Under the pieces are notes generated by a model, which was not told the DNA's origin, did not search any database, and saw only the letters and a list, made by a program, of their open reading frames with translations. A stretch of 64,000 nt of DNA, from positions 6,321,613 through 6,385,612 of the forward strand of contig CM018603.1 in the NCBI GenBank assembly GCA_009192285.1, read 5' to 3'. Position 1 is the first letter of the stretch. Every line of letters begins with the position of its first letter. A program made the translations under genes and the position numbers. Source of the DNA: Morchella semilibera. Lineage: Eukaryota > Ascomycota > Pezizomycetes > Pezizales > Morchellaceae. Positions 1 through 11,374 of this stretch are shown here, in pieces.

Positions 1-180
1 GGCGGTGGTGGCGTTGGCGGCGAGGCGGAGGGTCTGAGCGAGGCGTTGGGGGGCGTGAGCGGTCGAGACTGTGAGTGCAGAGCTGGAGGAGGAGAGACGG
101 GCCTTCTTTGGGGGTGGTTCTTCAGGAGGGCCAGAGGAGGGCTTGCGCAGGAGGGGGGGGACGAACTTTCTGGAGTACAT
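1..180 (-). CDS. N-terminal fragment of an unidentified nuclear-type protein (5' end only)
   Basis: An open minus-strand frame starts at the ATG at 180-178 and runs 60 codons to the window edge without a stop, so the gene continues beyond base 1. It begins MYSRKFVPPLLRKPSSG, followed by a basic cluster EPPPKKARL, a serine run and an alanine/threonine-rich stretch. A short Phe-x-Pro-Pro start followed by a Lys-Lys-x-Arg patch recalls the N-termini of fungal RDH54/RAD54B-type Swi2/Snf2 DNA translocases, but no catalytic motif lies in the window and this identity is a guess. Codons are GC-rich at the third position, like the SSH4-like gene. The upstream side (181-400) is a pyrimidine-rich tract on the coding strand, as is common in fungal promoters. 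Confidence 0.55.
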   Translation of the reverse strand, partial: MYSRKFVPPLLRKPSSGPPEEPPPKKARLSSSSSALTVSTAHAPQRLAQTLRLAANATTA

Positions 181-1956
181 ATCTGAGGGGGGGAGGGGGT
201 GGGGGTGGTGTGGCGGTGCGAGTGGGGGGAGGGGGGGAGGGAGGGGAGGAGAGGGGAGGAGTATAAGGGAAGAGGGGGGGGGGGGGGGGAATTGAAGAGA
301 GGTAGGAGAGAGAGAGAGAGACTGTGAAAGGATGAGATTGAGAGGATTGAGGATTGATATCGGGGGGGAGATGGAGAGAAAGAGAGAGAGACGCGTTTGT
401 CCAGATATATCCCAGATCTAGAGCGCGTCTGTTGGGGAAGACGCGTCTAGATTGTGCGCCAAGAATACTTACACTCCACTCCCCCAACCCCAACCCCTTA
501 GTTACTCTACTTGTAGGTACATGTAGGTACATGTACCTAACTCTACCGGACCCACTACTCTGCGTACGTCCCTAGGTAGAGTATTTCTATTTACTGCCAG
601 TGCGGAGTGCATCTCGTCAGAACCGACAGACATCCTGGCGGGGATCATCACTTACGGTCTGGCCTGGTCCCTTTATCTGTAGGGGAAATTTAGCCAGAGA
701 GCCGCGTCGTTATTAGTTAGCATCATGCAGCGTTTTGATAATTTATAATTGATTACAGCATGTGGCTAGCATCAAGAGATCGAGATGTGCTAAGCTCTAG
801 CTACAAATCCATATCTCTCCGAAATTGCATATCCACATACCTCTCTCTCTCTCTCTTTCTCGCCCTCTTGAAAGGTAAATGCTCGTGCTTACATGCAGAC
901 TGGACGTTGTACATGTATGTATTTATTTGTAATTTACCCCTTTGTGGTGGTGGTACATACGCATTTTTTATTCTTTTTTATTTTAGGTGTGTTTTTGACT
1001 GGGATTGGCCCGGCGCCGACCCTTACATCATCGCCTCAGTCAGTGATCGCCAGATTAAAGGTTGTTTGTGTCGCACAGGAGCCGTTTGTCTGTCCTGTCT
1101 GTTTGGCAGTTACAGGACGTACGTGCTGTATGCGGTGCTCGATTGTTCTCCTGTAGAACATCATCCGCTTTTCGTGGAGAGATATGTACCTCCACAATTA
1201 TCTTCCGCAACCATCTTCCACATTGAACCCCCAATTCCCAAACCAACCGAACCAAAAGGCTCCAGAGCGATGTCTCGCCCAGACCCAGGGGGGATTCTCG
1301 GAGTGAAATCTGGATCCTGGTCCCCCCGCTCACCATTGGGGCGTCTAGCTACATACAAGTACTTAGCTACGCAGAGCATGTAGTCAAAGATACATGTATG
1401 GGTTATGTTACCAGCGAGTACCCGCTGGCCAGACCGTTCTACGGTGGTTACATGTGCTTGTCAGTTGGCGTGCAAAGAAGTCCAACCATCCTCGGCGGGT
1501 ATTGAGTGCAACAGCCAGCGGTAGATTGGCCCGCCAGGAGGAAAGGAAGGAAGGAAAGAGAGGGACAAAACTACATGTATCATGATGTGGTAAACAATAC
1601 TACCGTTTTAACCTATGGGTAAGGCAAGGCGTCGGGGGGACGAAACACATTCGCGCCAGGGTAAAATAATCAAATTTTTACTACTTCTACGGATTGACCC
1701 TGCTCTGCCCTGTCAATCAATCCCCTCACATGCCTGTCCTGTCTAAAACGTGGAGCGTAAAGTAAACAAACCAAGCCCAACCCGACCGGTTAGGTTCCGA
1801 GTCCGATCTCGGCTCGTCCGCGCCGTAAAAGTACTCGTCAGTCTCGGTCGGCCCAACCGGTGGATGAATGTCGAATATAGAGAAGGATGTTTAGGGGGGT
1901 ATATGTTATTTTTAAACTTGTCTCCATATGAAACTCGTCTCACGTTTTTTTTTCTG

Positions 1957-1976
1957 TAGAGAGAGAGAGAGAGAGA
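1957..1976. repeat. GA dinucleotide microsatellite
   Basis: About ten GA units follow a T run, in non-coding DNA. Confidence 0.85.
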
Positions 1977-2288
1977 CTAGGGGTTGATTAATGATAGCTT
2001 TAGCTAGAGAGCATCACTAAAGCAGTAGCGGGCCGGGCAGGGGTGTGATGATGATGATGATGTTGATCCCCATACAGGAAAGCAGCAGACAAGGACTTTA
2101 TCGATATCCCCGGCCTGCTTTTGCAGGTCCTTCGGGCTTGGCCGGGGAAGGAGGAGGAGAGGAGGAGGCATTCCTTGGCAAGCAAAGCAGGCTGACACTG
2201 GGCTGAGTGGATTGATGGTTGAAATCTCCAATCCCAATCCCCCAATCCCACTCCCCCCCCTTCGCTTCCCATCTCCGCCTACGCCCGT

Positions 2289-2313
2289 TGTGTGTGTGTG
2301 TGTGCGTGTGTGT
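2289..2313. repeat. GT dinucleotide microsatellite
   Basis: About twelve GT units with one GC interruption. The adjoining minus-strand reading frames consist of the repeat itself. Confidence 0.85.
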
Positions 2314-3177
2314 TTTGCCCTTTCTTCCTCTTTCACACCACTCCCAGACCTCGACTCTCGACAACCTCCTTTTTTTATTTCAATTTTTTACTCTGGAGTG
2401 AAGAAGCTGCTCTTTTTTTCCATTTCTTATTTTTTTTAGATTTTTTTTTTTTAGATCTCTCTTTTAACGATTCGTATCTTTAAGGTTTGTTTTTAAACCT
2501 GGAAGTGGAGGGGTGTAAGAAGAGGCTTGTTTGCGGCTGTTGCTGTGCTCCTTCTGCTTCTAATTATTGATCCTACATACTACTACTCCTCCTCCTTCTT
2601 TCTCCTCCTCCCCCCCCCCTCGTCGATTCGATCTGGCGCCCCCCCACCACCCCTGTCGTCTGGCTTCTGTTTAAGTAGTTTAGTTACTCTGGGGGCGAGT
2701 CAAGTCAAGCAGGCAGAGGCAGGCAACTTGCAAAGGTAAGCAAGCAAGGTAAAAGAAAGCATAGTGGATAAAAAGGCGTAGGTAAATAAAAAAAAAAAAA
2801 AGGTACCTACATACATACAATAATATACTTAGGTACTTGTACTTACACTTTGCCGTACGGTACAGCCACCGTTCTCCAATAATTGCTCTCTCGCCTGATT
2901 TTTGGTCCCGCCACTTATCTTCAGGGTCTCCCGACACCTTACTTACCTACACACACACACACCACAACCACAACCACAACCTCACACTTCTTAACCCACT
3001 ACATCTACATCTACAACTACTACCCCCCCCCCCCCATCAACCCACATACATCTCCATCATCATCAAAAAGAAGGACATCTAAAGAAAGAAAAAGAGAGGG
3101 GAGATTACACTGGGTTATCCGATAAGTTGTTAGCCCTGCATTCTACGACTGCAGCTGCACGGTGGGATATAGATAGC

Positions 3178-3225
3178 CCACCATCACCACCATCACCACC
3201 ACCACCACTATCATCACCACCTACA
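3178..3225. repeat. CAC/CAT trinucleotide repeat
   Basis: Imperfect CAC and CAT triplets lie about 250 bp upstream of the SSH4-like start, in a generally C-rich leader that also has C runs of 12 or more bases. Confidence 0.75.
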
Positions 3226-3447
3226 TACATCTACCATTCCACCCCCCCCCCCCCAAGTCTTCGCTGTCCCCACCAGGTGTCAGTAGTCTAGCCACCCTAT
3301 CGTTCTAACCGCCACCACCATCTACTCCACATCAACATACACAATACGCTCATCATCATCGTCGTCACCTAGCTACTCCACCACTAATACCACTACCACC
3401 ACATTTATCTTCAAGATATATTGCGGCAAGTGCCCCCCGGGGTCAAA

Positions 3448-5162
3448 ATGACGGTCATGACCCGTACCCGTCTAAAAGACGATATATTTGCGGCGCCCCC
3501 CACGTCCTCCGACACCCCCGAGTCGTCTGGGCAGGGCATGCTCATCGGCCTGCTCTCGGCCTTCGGCTCCGCAGCTCTCGTGGCCGCAATCTTTGCCGTC
3601 ATCTACTTTTTCCGGTACACGTCGCGCGGGCGCATCCTGCTCGACCGGATAGGGCGACCGGGTGAATATGATGACGAACAGGCGCTCGCGAGAGAGGAGG
3701 CGGATGCGCTGGAGGAGATGGACGAGATATCGAGGGAGGACTATTTTAGGGCGAAGGGTATGTTTTTTTTTTTTACTTTCCTTTTTTTTTTTTTTTTTTT
3801 TTGTCTTTGTAGATTGGATTGGATTGGACAGGGCGGTGATTGCCCGGATATCCGTAGAGAGATGAGAGAGGAGGGGCTGACGAGTGGGCTGTGCGTGCGG
3901 GATGTGTAGCGTTCATAGAGGCGAACCCACCAGACTCAGTGCCGACGGATATATCGCTGTCGCAATTCCTGGCAATCCAGGAGAAGGGCGTATCGGCGTG
4001 GGAGTTTGAGGCGGAGCTCGAGATTGCGAATTGCTTTGTGGAGGCTCGGACGGAGATTGAGTTTTACGACAGCGTCTGCTCAGTGCAGAGCAACCTGCCG
4101 GTGCCAAAGCAGAATGAGGTGTATTACTGGGAGGCGAAGCTCTATGATAAGCCTGAGAATACCCTCGTGTCAATTGGAATGACGACGAAGCCGTATCCGA
4201 TGTTTAGGCTTCCTGGTATGTATATTGCCTGATATTGTGGTTTGGGGTTTTGGGCTGATGTGTGGGTGTATAGGTTGGCATAAGCACTCAATCGCATACA
4301 CATCCACTGGTCAACGACGACACAACCAGCCATTTAATGGGACAACATATGCGCCCCATACCACCAAGGTGACGTTATCGGCGTTGGATATCGCCCCCGT
4401 ACTGGTACAATCTTCTTCACGCGCAATGGCAAGAAGCTCGACGACGCCGCCCATGGCCTAAAATCCCTAAATCTCTTCCCCACCATCGGCGCCAACGGCC
4501 CCGCATCCATCCACGTAAACTTTGGCCAGCTCGGCTTCGTCTTCATCGAAGCCAACGTCAAGAAGTGGGGTCTTGCCCCCGCCTCTGGCTCTCTCGCCCC
4601 CCCACCCCCTTACGGCTCCGAGCAAGGCAGCATCCTCCTCGAAACCGGCCAGCGCGGACAGCAACTGCCACCCCCACCACCGCCGCAGCATCAAGGCTAC
4701 TTTGAGCAGCCACCCCTAGCACATCCCCCACAGCGCGGAAGGAGTAGCAGCACGCTGCACACAAACGTCCGTGTTGGATCCGGTGCGCCCGGGACCTCCT
4801 CTACCGCCGTAACGCCGACATCACCGGGCCCCCAGAGGAGCCCAACAGACATCTCGCTCGCCAATATCAATTTCGAGGCTACACAGGCGGCGCGCGGCGC
4901 CAGTCCGCCGCCGGACTACAGCTCGCAGGACAGCAGCAGCGATAGCAGTGACGACAGCGATGAGGACGGGCGTAGGCGCGGAGGGCAGCTGGAGAGGGAG
5001 AGGCTACTGGGTATGGTTAATGTTGGCAGGAGATCGCCGACGCCGGCATATGGTGATGTGGTAAGGGAAGGTGCGGGTTCGTCGGGGATTGGAGGCAGGG
5101 GGAGGAGTGGGAGCGCGCCGGCGGGGCCGAGTGGTGGGCATGCGGCGTTTAGGGTGTTTTAG
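3448..5162 (+). CDS. SSH4: SSH4-like SPRY-domain membrane adaptor of Rsp5 (one apparent frameshift)
   Basis: Likely an endosome/vacuole single-pass membrane protein that recruits the Rsp5 ubiquitin ligase to cargo, as yeast Ssh4/Ear1 do. Exons are 3448-3757, 3910-4215 and 4274-5162. The first ATG is at 3448. A hydrophobic segment (about residues 30-56, GLLSAFGSAALVAAIFAVIY) is the membrane anchor. A SPRY domain follows, with LPGWHKHSIAY, NQPFNGTTY, GYRPRTGTIFFTRNGKKLDD and HVNFGQLGFVFIEANVKKWG. After it lies a PPPY motif, the WW-domain ligand expected of an Rsp5 adaptor, then a Ser/Asp-rich tail ending in FRVF. The frame breaks inside the SPRY domain at the C run 4354-4357. Family sequences read Tyr-x-Pro-Pro-Tyr there, and one more C would restore this; as written, the frame stops near 4461 while the downstream frame stays conserved to the TAG at 5160-5162. 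Identity is firm; the frameshift is probably an assembly indel. Confidence 0.85.
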
Positions 5163-6032
5163 ACCTTTTTTTTTTCTTTTAAATTATTATTTTTTGCCAT
5201 CCTCCCGGCTGTTTGTGATGGAAATGTGATCTTTTTTTTTCCTTTGCTTTTCCGGCTACTATTCCTAGTGCGATCAATTGGCCTGTGGGATGGGTGTGAC
5301 ATTTGATGAAGGAGGGAAACTTATAAGTTGCTGTCTTGTGAGGGGGGAGCTTTGTGATATGTTTTTGGTTGGGAGACGGCGATTGGTGGGCAAGGGGCGA
5401 ACATTGACTCTTCTTTCTTTATTTTTCTCCCCTTTTTTCTCCACTACCTTAAATTTCGTTTCTTTCCTTTACGGGTGTTATTATTTTCATGTGAAAAATT
5501 GGTTTTTTTTTTCGATATTATGCTGACTGGCATCTTTCCTTTTTTTTTTACGCTCGTAGGTACGTTGAGCGCCGTAGCGCCGTGGGGGGTTTACTATGGC
5601 TATTCTTTTCCTTTCTTCATTTTAGGGGGGGGGGTGAATGTCTGTTTTTTCTACTCTTTCTTGGGGATCTCTTGTTTGGAAATATGGAATTTGATTTGGG
5701 AAATTTGATTTTTAGGACCTTTTTTTTTTTTTTTTTTTTTTGCAACGCAAGGCATATGGGGGGGTGTGAAGCTGGAGGAAGGAAGGAAGGGAAGGAGCAT
5801 GTCATTTTTCTTTTCTCCCTTTTTAAAATCTTACTATTGAATACTTGGACTGGCCATACTACATACCTACCTACCTACATAGCTACCTTGCAAGTACTTG
5901 GGGTGCTTGTAGCTGCATACATACATACTTGCTAGTATAGTGGCTACATATCTCTAGGGTCCCACTGTAAACCTGCGTGTGTGCGTTTCGTCTGTCTGTC
6001 CTGTCTGTCCTGTCTATTAGTGTACCTATCTA

Positions 6033-6110
6033 CCTTGTACCTACTTGTACCTACTTGTACCTACTTGTACCTACTTGTACCTACCTTGTACCTACATATA
6101 CCTACGATGA
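6033..6110. repeat. 10-bp minisatellite (unit CTTGTACCTA)
   Basis: About six head-to-tail copies of CTTGTACCTA with small variants (ACCTTGTACC, ACATATACCT) at the ends, preceded by short CTGTC repeats. Units are directly adjacent with no unique spacers. The GTAC core resembles the surrounding GGTACATGTA motifs. Confidence 0.85.
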
Positions 6111-9100
6111 GAGCTCTTTTTTCCATCTCCATTTTTTATATTTTATATTTCCGACCTGGTGATCATTACCGGCCTTTTCACCCCATCTACCGTTCATCCC
6201 CCCCCGGGCACGCGGTCAGCAGGCCAGTACGTCTTTTGTGCAAGATGGAAGCTCGCCCGTTTTGGAGTTGGAGCTAGTCTTTTTTTTTTCTTTTCTTCCC
6301 CGTTAACCCCCCCCCCCCCCATGGGGGCCAAAAAAAGCTGGCTAACGGGGGGGGGGGGGTTATGGAGCGGAGGGAGCGAAGCTACATCTCCTTAGACTAG
6401 CTACTTATATATTTAGTCATAAATAGTCCTTTTTTTTTTACATAGCTTAGCGCTTTTATATTGAATTTTCCCACCCCAACTAGGGGGCTCTGGCGCTACC
6501 CTCTCCCAACACCCACAAAAGTTTCTAGATAGCTAGATACATGTACGTACACTAGAGAGTATCCCGCGGGGTTCCAAGCAGTAGTTGGTGTGCTGTGGTG
6601 CCCGGCATGAATCTCGATCACCTCAAATCTTACAGCGGCCACACTAAGAAAGTGAGTACATGTAGGTCGGTTGTATGTATAGGTGCCGTATGTAGTATCA
6701 GCGTCTCGGGACGGGGGGGGAACGCCAATTCCAACCTTATCTGCAAAAAGTCAAAAAGAGACACTTCCTGCAACGCACCAAAGTCTGCTGAGGGCTTCCA
6801 AGGCCGCTCCACTGCTGCTACATGTGATAGAACCCGGTGATTTGCGTGTTGAAGGCAGGCAGAAAAGAAAAAAAGAAAGAAACTTAAAAAGTATGCGTAT
6901 AACGGTTCACCGCATCTGTTTAACCTCCGCCCCCCCTCCCCCCCTGGTCCTGGTCCGTAGGACTCCCAGTAAAGTGCCACCGGCGTCAATGGGGCGCGCG
7001 GGAAAAGGGCGAAAACAGCCGTCCAGTGGTTTTTCCTTCTTTCAAGTCTTTCTAGAAGAAGCTTATTGCACGCATCACCCGGGGTAGAGTGGGGTTAGGT
7101 TGGCAGAATGACAGGGGTGGTGTGTGGGTGAGATTTTCTGCACCTGCAGTAGTGGGTTGCGGGGGATCCAGAGCAGTTAGGGTCGGAATATCAAATGGTG
7201 CCTGAAGGAAGGAAGGGAGGTGAGGAGGAGGATAAGGGTGTGCGAGAAGATACGTGAGACGCTGCACGCCTTCTCTCCTCGGATCCCTCGCTGGATCATG
7301 GAATTAATGAAATGGCGAGGCTTCTGTCAGCGGTAGCGCGTTACACCATAGGAGGTTGGGTGGAAGAGAAGGAAAGCTACTAACCTGGCCCTTGACTCTT
7401 AAGTCGGGCCATGGGGAGCTAAGTATGTAGTACCAGAGTTGCCTGAAATCCAGGGGGAGCAAGCAAGCCTTGCGTGCATCACCAGTATAAAAACCAGGAA
7501 ACAGATGATTCAACGTAAAAACAAAAGAAAGACACCTCGGCAGTTGCGATCCCCTTTGAACGATTAAAAAAGAGAACAGAACAAGCCTCCTCCCACCCCC
7601 AGCCCCCCCCCCCCCCATATCTCCCCTTCTCCCGCAGTCCAGAAACAGCGCTGGTGAAATGCGTCCCAAAAGTGCATATGAAATGATGATATGATAGATT
7701 ATATCTCAACTACGCACGTCATACGGGAGGCCGGTGAGTACCACACCGGAAATTCCTTTCTTTTTTTTTTGGAGGTTGTTGGTGTTAATAATTCACTGAT
7801 CAGGAACGAGATCGGATGAGGTCTGTGTCACCACCCAGCCTGTCAGCTGCAGCATGTAGATCGTGATCACACTTCGAGAAGCCTTCCTGTTTGGGAACCT
7901 TTGAGGGGCGATGATTACTGAATACAAAGTACATATGTATGTATCGACTTATAACTCGATCAGAGGGTCTGTTGTGGCTGTAATATCTCACTACCTAGAT
8001 CCTAGTGATTCGTACGAATTACTAGTCCAAAGCAAGTGTGACCCCTAGACGTATGATGCGGATACGGAAAAAGTGATTAAGGCAAAGGGCGGCCTTTGAC
8101 TATTTGAAAACTGTGCCTTTGATTCCTGGAGAAGAGAATCAAACAGACAGGGGAGATCTGGAGACATCCAAAGACTGCCCTCCTGAAAGTAAAATCTGGT
8201 TAGCATCGGGTTCCCAATACGGAATGCTGATGAGGTTAATTAGCAGAACAGAGCCTATCATGGCCCGTCTTCGCACCAAGATGCCTCGATTTCTCCCGCA
8301 CATTATTTCAGAGCCTGCTAAGAACTAATCATCTAAATCATAACACACTACCAGTTGATAACCCTCGGGTCCCAGACACTAGAGGCTAACTTCGGAAGCT
8401 TGTTGATATTATTATTGACCAGTGGTACAACACTGGTATCAGACGGGACTTAAAACAGTACCGCATATGCTTGATATATGGGTACTTGATTGGATGTAGC
8501 ACATCCGGGCCCTGAAGACCTTCGTGCCATATGTTGGTACTTAAACAGTACATATGCGCACTCGGGCGTCAAAGCCAGGTAGTAGGCCCCTAAGCTTACG
8601 AAAATAAGTGAATGTCACGCAAACATCGAACCCTTTCGAATTTAGTACACAGAGTACAAGTACAACGCAAACTGCAGAGCAACCCAGAAAATAAAACACG
8701 TGAACTCCAGAATCCTAGAAGGTCTTGAATAAATAACTGGCCAACCAGGGATTCCTCTATAGGCCTGTCTCGGTCATGTGCAGAATATTACACATATCGG
8801 AATAGTAGTAATCGACGGATTTGTCCTTTTCCAATTACATGGTTTTTCCGAAAATAAGGTAGTATCCCTTGGGGATATTTCCGGTGCCTAAACCTCTGAG
8901 ACAGATACCAATATGTAAGTGATAAATCACTACTATTGGTGTAGGTTGGAGAATCCTAATTCTATCACGCCACAAATCGTGCTCCTATATGTCTCAGCTG
9001 CAAAACTTTATCTTACTGATCGAGCCGTGAGTAACGTTACTCTGGATATCGTCAACTTCCAAATCCGGGGATAACGACGAAAAAACGGCACTGAAGAAAA

Positions 9101-9960
9101 CAAAACCAACATGCGTTCGGGATCAGTATTCGAGAATCTGTATTAGGATCTCGATTATTTATTTCCTCCCACCCCCCTCTCCCCTCTCCCCCCCCTTGAG
9201 TGAAGTATTTTTTATAGTTAGTGATTACTTATTGAGTTGGGGTGAGACTGACTAGTGCTTGGGACTTCGGGAGACTTCCATAGACTTGACTTCCGACGCA
9301 GCCTTTGTCTTGAGAAATTGATTCAGATGAGTCGTTAAGTCTGAAAGCCGACAATCGGGAATATAGTCTGCTGTCTATCGCACCCATGTCCAATCCTGAG
9401 CTAGAGAACACCGACAGAAATGTTTCATCGCGCCAGCTCTCGGACTTTGGCTTTTACCCAACGGCCAAGGAAAGAAAAAGAAAACAGACATGTCTTCATT
9501 CTCCACTTAAAACGTGTGTAAATATCCCCCAATATCTTCTCGGGGCCATATCAATGTGGTTATGATGTGGTTATGTATGTGGTTATGTATGTGGTCTCGA
9601 TAAAACCCTGGCCCGCACGGTCGGTAGAAATGGCAGGGTTACCCCAACCCTGTGAATCTGACCAAATCCTCCGATCAGTCTGTGCATGGACCATACCAAT
9701 GCTTTGAAACCACTTGAACATCTGGAATGTTTTAATCGGATGATCCGTTCCCGTATTGAGGAGAAAAACGGTAGAGGAAACCACTGGTAGCATATATTTA
9801 CGTCAAGACCTTGGCTTAACACAGTCCCTCCCCAACTGGCACGTCGTCGTTGAATCGGCCAGCTGAGGTGGTGCGTGCGCCCAAGGAGGCACGATACCTG
9901 GACGATCGATGGTAACTACAGCGGAGTAGAGTAGCTGCAGATTGATTGATTTTAGCGATG

Positions 9961-10021
9961 GCGCCCCCAAGGTGCAGTACGCGCTCGCAAGACCAACTCC
10001 CTGCACCTTTGAGGGGGGCGC
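9961..10021. repeat. Strong GC-rich hairpin (inverted repeat, about 17-20 bp arms)
   Basis: The left arm begins GCGCCCCCAAGGTGCAG at 9961. The right arm at 10001-10021 is its complement with small insertions (CTGCACCTTTGAGGGGGGCG). The loop is 23 bases. A second, smaller hairpin follows at about 10052-10087 (GGGTGTGCAT / ATGCACCC). No gene is evident, and the origin is unknown. Confidence 0.6.
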
Positions 10022-11374
10022 CCGGGTTGAATATTCGGGGGCAACATATTGGGGGTGTGCATGATGGATCAAAAGATGCACCCTTGGGTGGCTTTTTATT
10101 TTTTTCTCTCTCTCTCGTGCTCATGTGGTTCACACAGCTTCTTAAGCTCCACGCCTTCCCACCTCCTTTCTTACTATTTAGCTCTCATTATCCTAATGAA
10201 AAGTATCTCAACTATCCAGCCCTCCTATTCCAAGGGATTCCCCAATACCGTCATAATTATAATTTCCAAAACTCCGGATACCCCAGTCGCTTAGGTAGTC
10301 GTTATCTTAAGTTGATCGATTGTCTCATCATCTGGTGGTTTGGTGGTTGGTGAATCGGACTTGGAGCCGAGTTATCGCCTTTGTGTCCCTAGGTACATAA
10401 TATTCTCGCCACCCTGTGCTCTATTTTCTCGCCCCTGATCTGTCAGTGGTAGTACAGCCGTACAAGAGTGGTACCAACTTGTTAGGTGCAGGAAGCTTGG
10501 AGGCCGGGTTGTCTTATGCTTTACGTCGACGTCCCTATCCCACAACAGTAACCTGCCTTAGCACTTTTAGCACTTTCGCAGCCAGCCAGCAGACAAACAT
10601 TTCTCGGCGGTGTGCAACGGATTGGAGGAGAAAAGGACTGGGAGGACAAAGGGGATAGAAATTCAAGATAGTTCAGAGCACAGACGGCCGGTGAAATAAG
10701 CAAGCAAAGCAAATCAGAGCAGAACAGGGAGAAAAGATCTCATCTCAGTCTCCCACAACGCCTCCATCTTTCCCACCCACTCTTGCTCAAACGTACTCGC
10801 ACCACCCGTTGCTGTATATTATTACCATCATCACTCTACGAGTACATACGTTTCCTCAAAAAGCCTACGGCATTCCTACACATCCAATCACCCTTTATCG
10901 AGTCTAACGGGTCTTCCAGGGCGCACCGCAGTTACCAAACACTTGTCTGCGGCCCCTGCTTGGAGTCTCACCTGTGACCGACCGTGTGTATGTGAGTGAG
11001 TGTGTGTGAGTGGGAAAGTGGGTATTGTGCCACAAGACTTCCGCTATCTTTCTATCCCCTCAGATACTTGAAGGACTTCACTTGGCCCCCTTCCCTTCAC
11101 CAATTCCAAAGTTTCAGTGGCTCGGATCCCATAATTTTCCGTTCATCACAAACGCTTGCCTCCCATTCGCAGGTCTAATAGCGCATAAGCCACTCTCTGC
11201 GGGTTTCCGCAGTGTAGAAACCACCAGCAGACTATCGTTACCAGGACTCTACACATTATCACCAACGAAAAGAAAAAAAAAAAAAAAAAAACAGAATCTC
11301 ACGGTTGTCATAATACCCATTTTCCCTCCCCTCTCCTTCTTGTTTCAACAACAACACTAAATTCTCGGAATTGA

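Larger units (their letters stand above)
181..3447. other. Intergenic spacer with simple repeats
   Basis: I see no convincing gene here. It contains a purine-rich tract (190-400), five copies of the palindrome TACATGTA (starts 518, 528, 910, 1391, 1572), a GA run, a GT run, a CA-rich stretch and CAC/CAT trinucleotide repeats close to the next gene. The pyrimidine- and C-rich part (2900-3400) is probably the promoter and leader of the SSH4-like gene. Confidence 0.6.
5163..11374. other. Long intergenic spacer
   Basis: More than 6 kb without a gene I can support. It holds T-rich tracts just after the SSH4-like gene (5160-5830), a 10-bp minisatellite (6033-6110), long G and C runs, two TACATGTA sites (6538, 6657), short GTGGTTATGTAT-type repeats (9555-9595) and a pair of strong hairpins at 9961-10087. 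The part after about 10400 may include the promoter, leader or first exon of the PDE1-like gene. Confidence 0.6.

Noticed and set aside
760-1383. Open frame of 207 codons on the plus strand
   Set aside because: The composition is Leu/Ser/Cys-rich without domains, it runs through CTCTCT and ACATGTATGTATTT simple repeats, and it resembles no family.
3758-3909. Alternative acceptor near 3812 in the first intron of the SSH4-like gene
   Set aside because: It leads to a stop at 3907-3909 before the SPRY domain, whereas the acceptor at 3909 joins smoothly to FIEANPPDSVP.
6033-6110. CRISPR-like tandem array
   Set aside because: The units are directly adjacent 10-mers with no unique spacers, and the DNA is eukaryotic.
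7304-7669. Minus-strand frame of 121 codons
   Set aside because: It contains a poly-Gly stretch from a C run, has no recognisable domain, and overlaps equally long frames in other phases.
11010-11360. Plus-strand frame of 116 codons as the PDE1 first exon
   Set aside because: It is in a frame that cannot join FQVIVL by a supported GT-AG pair and encodes a Lys run from an A-rich tract.
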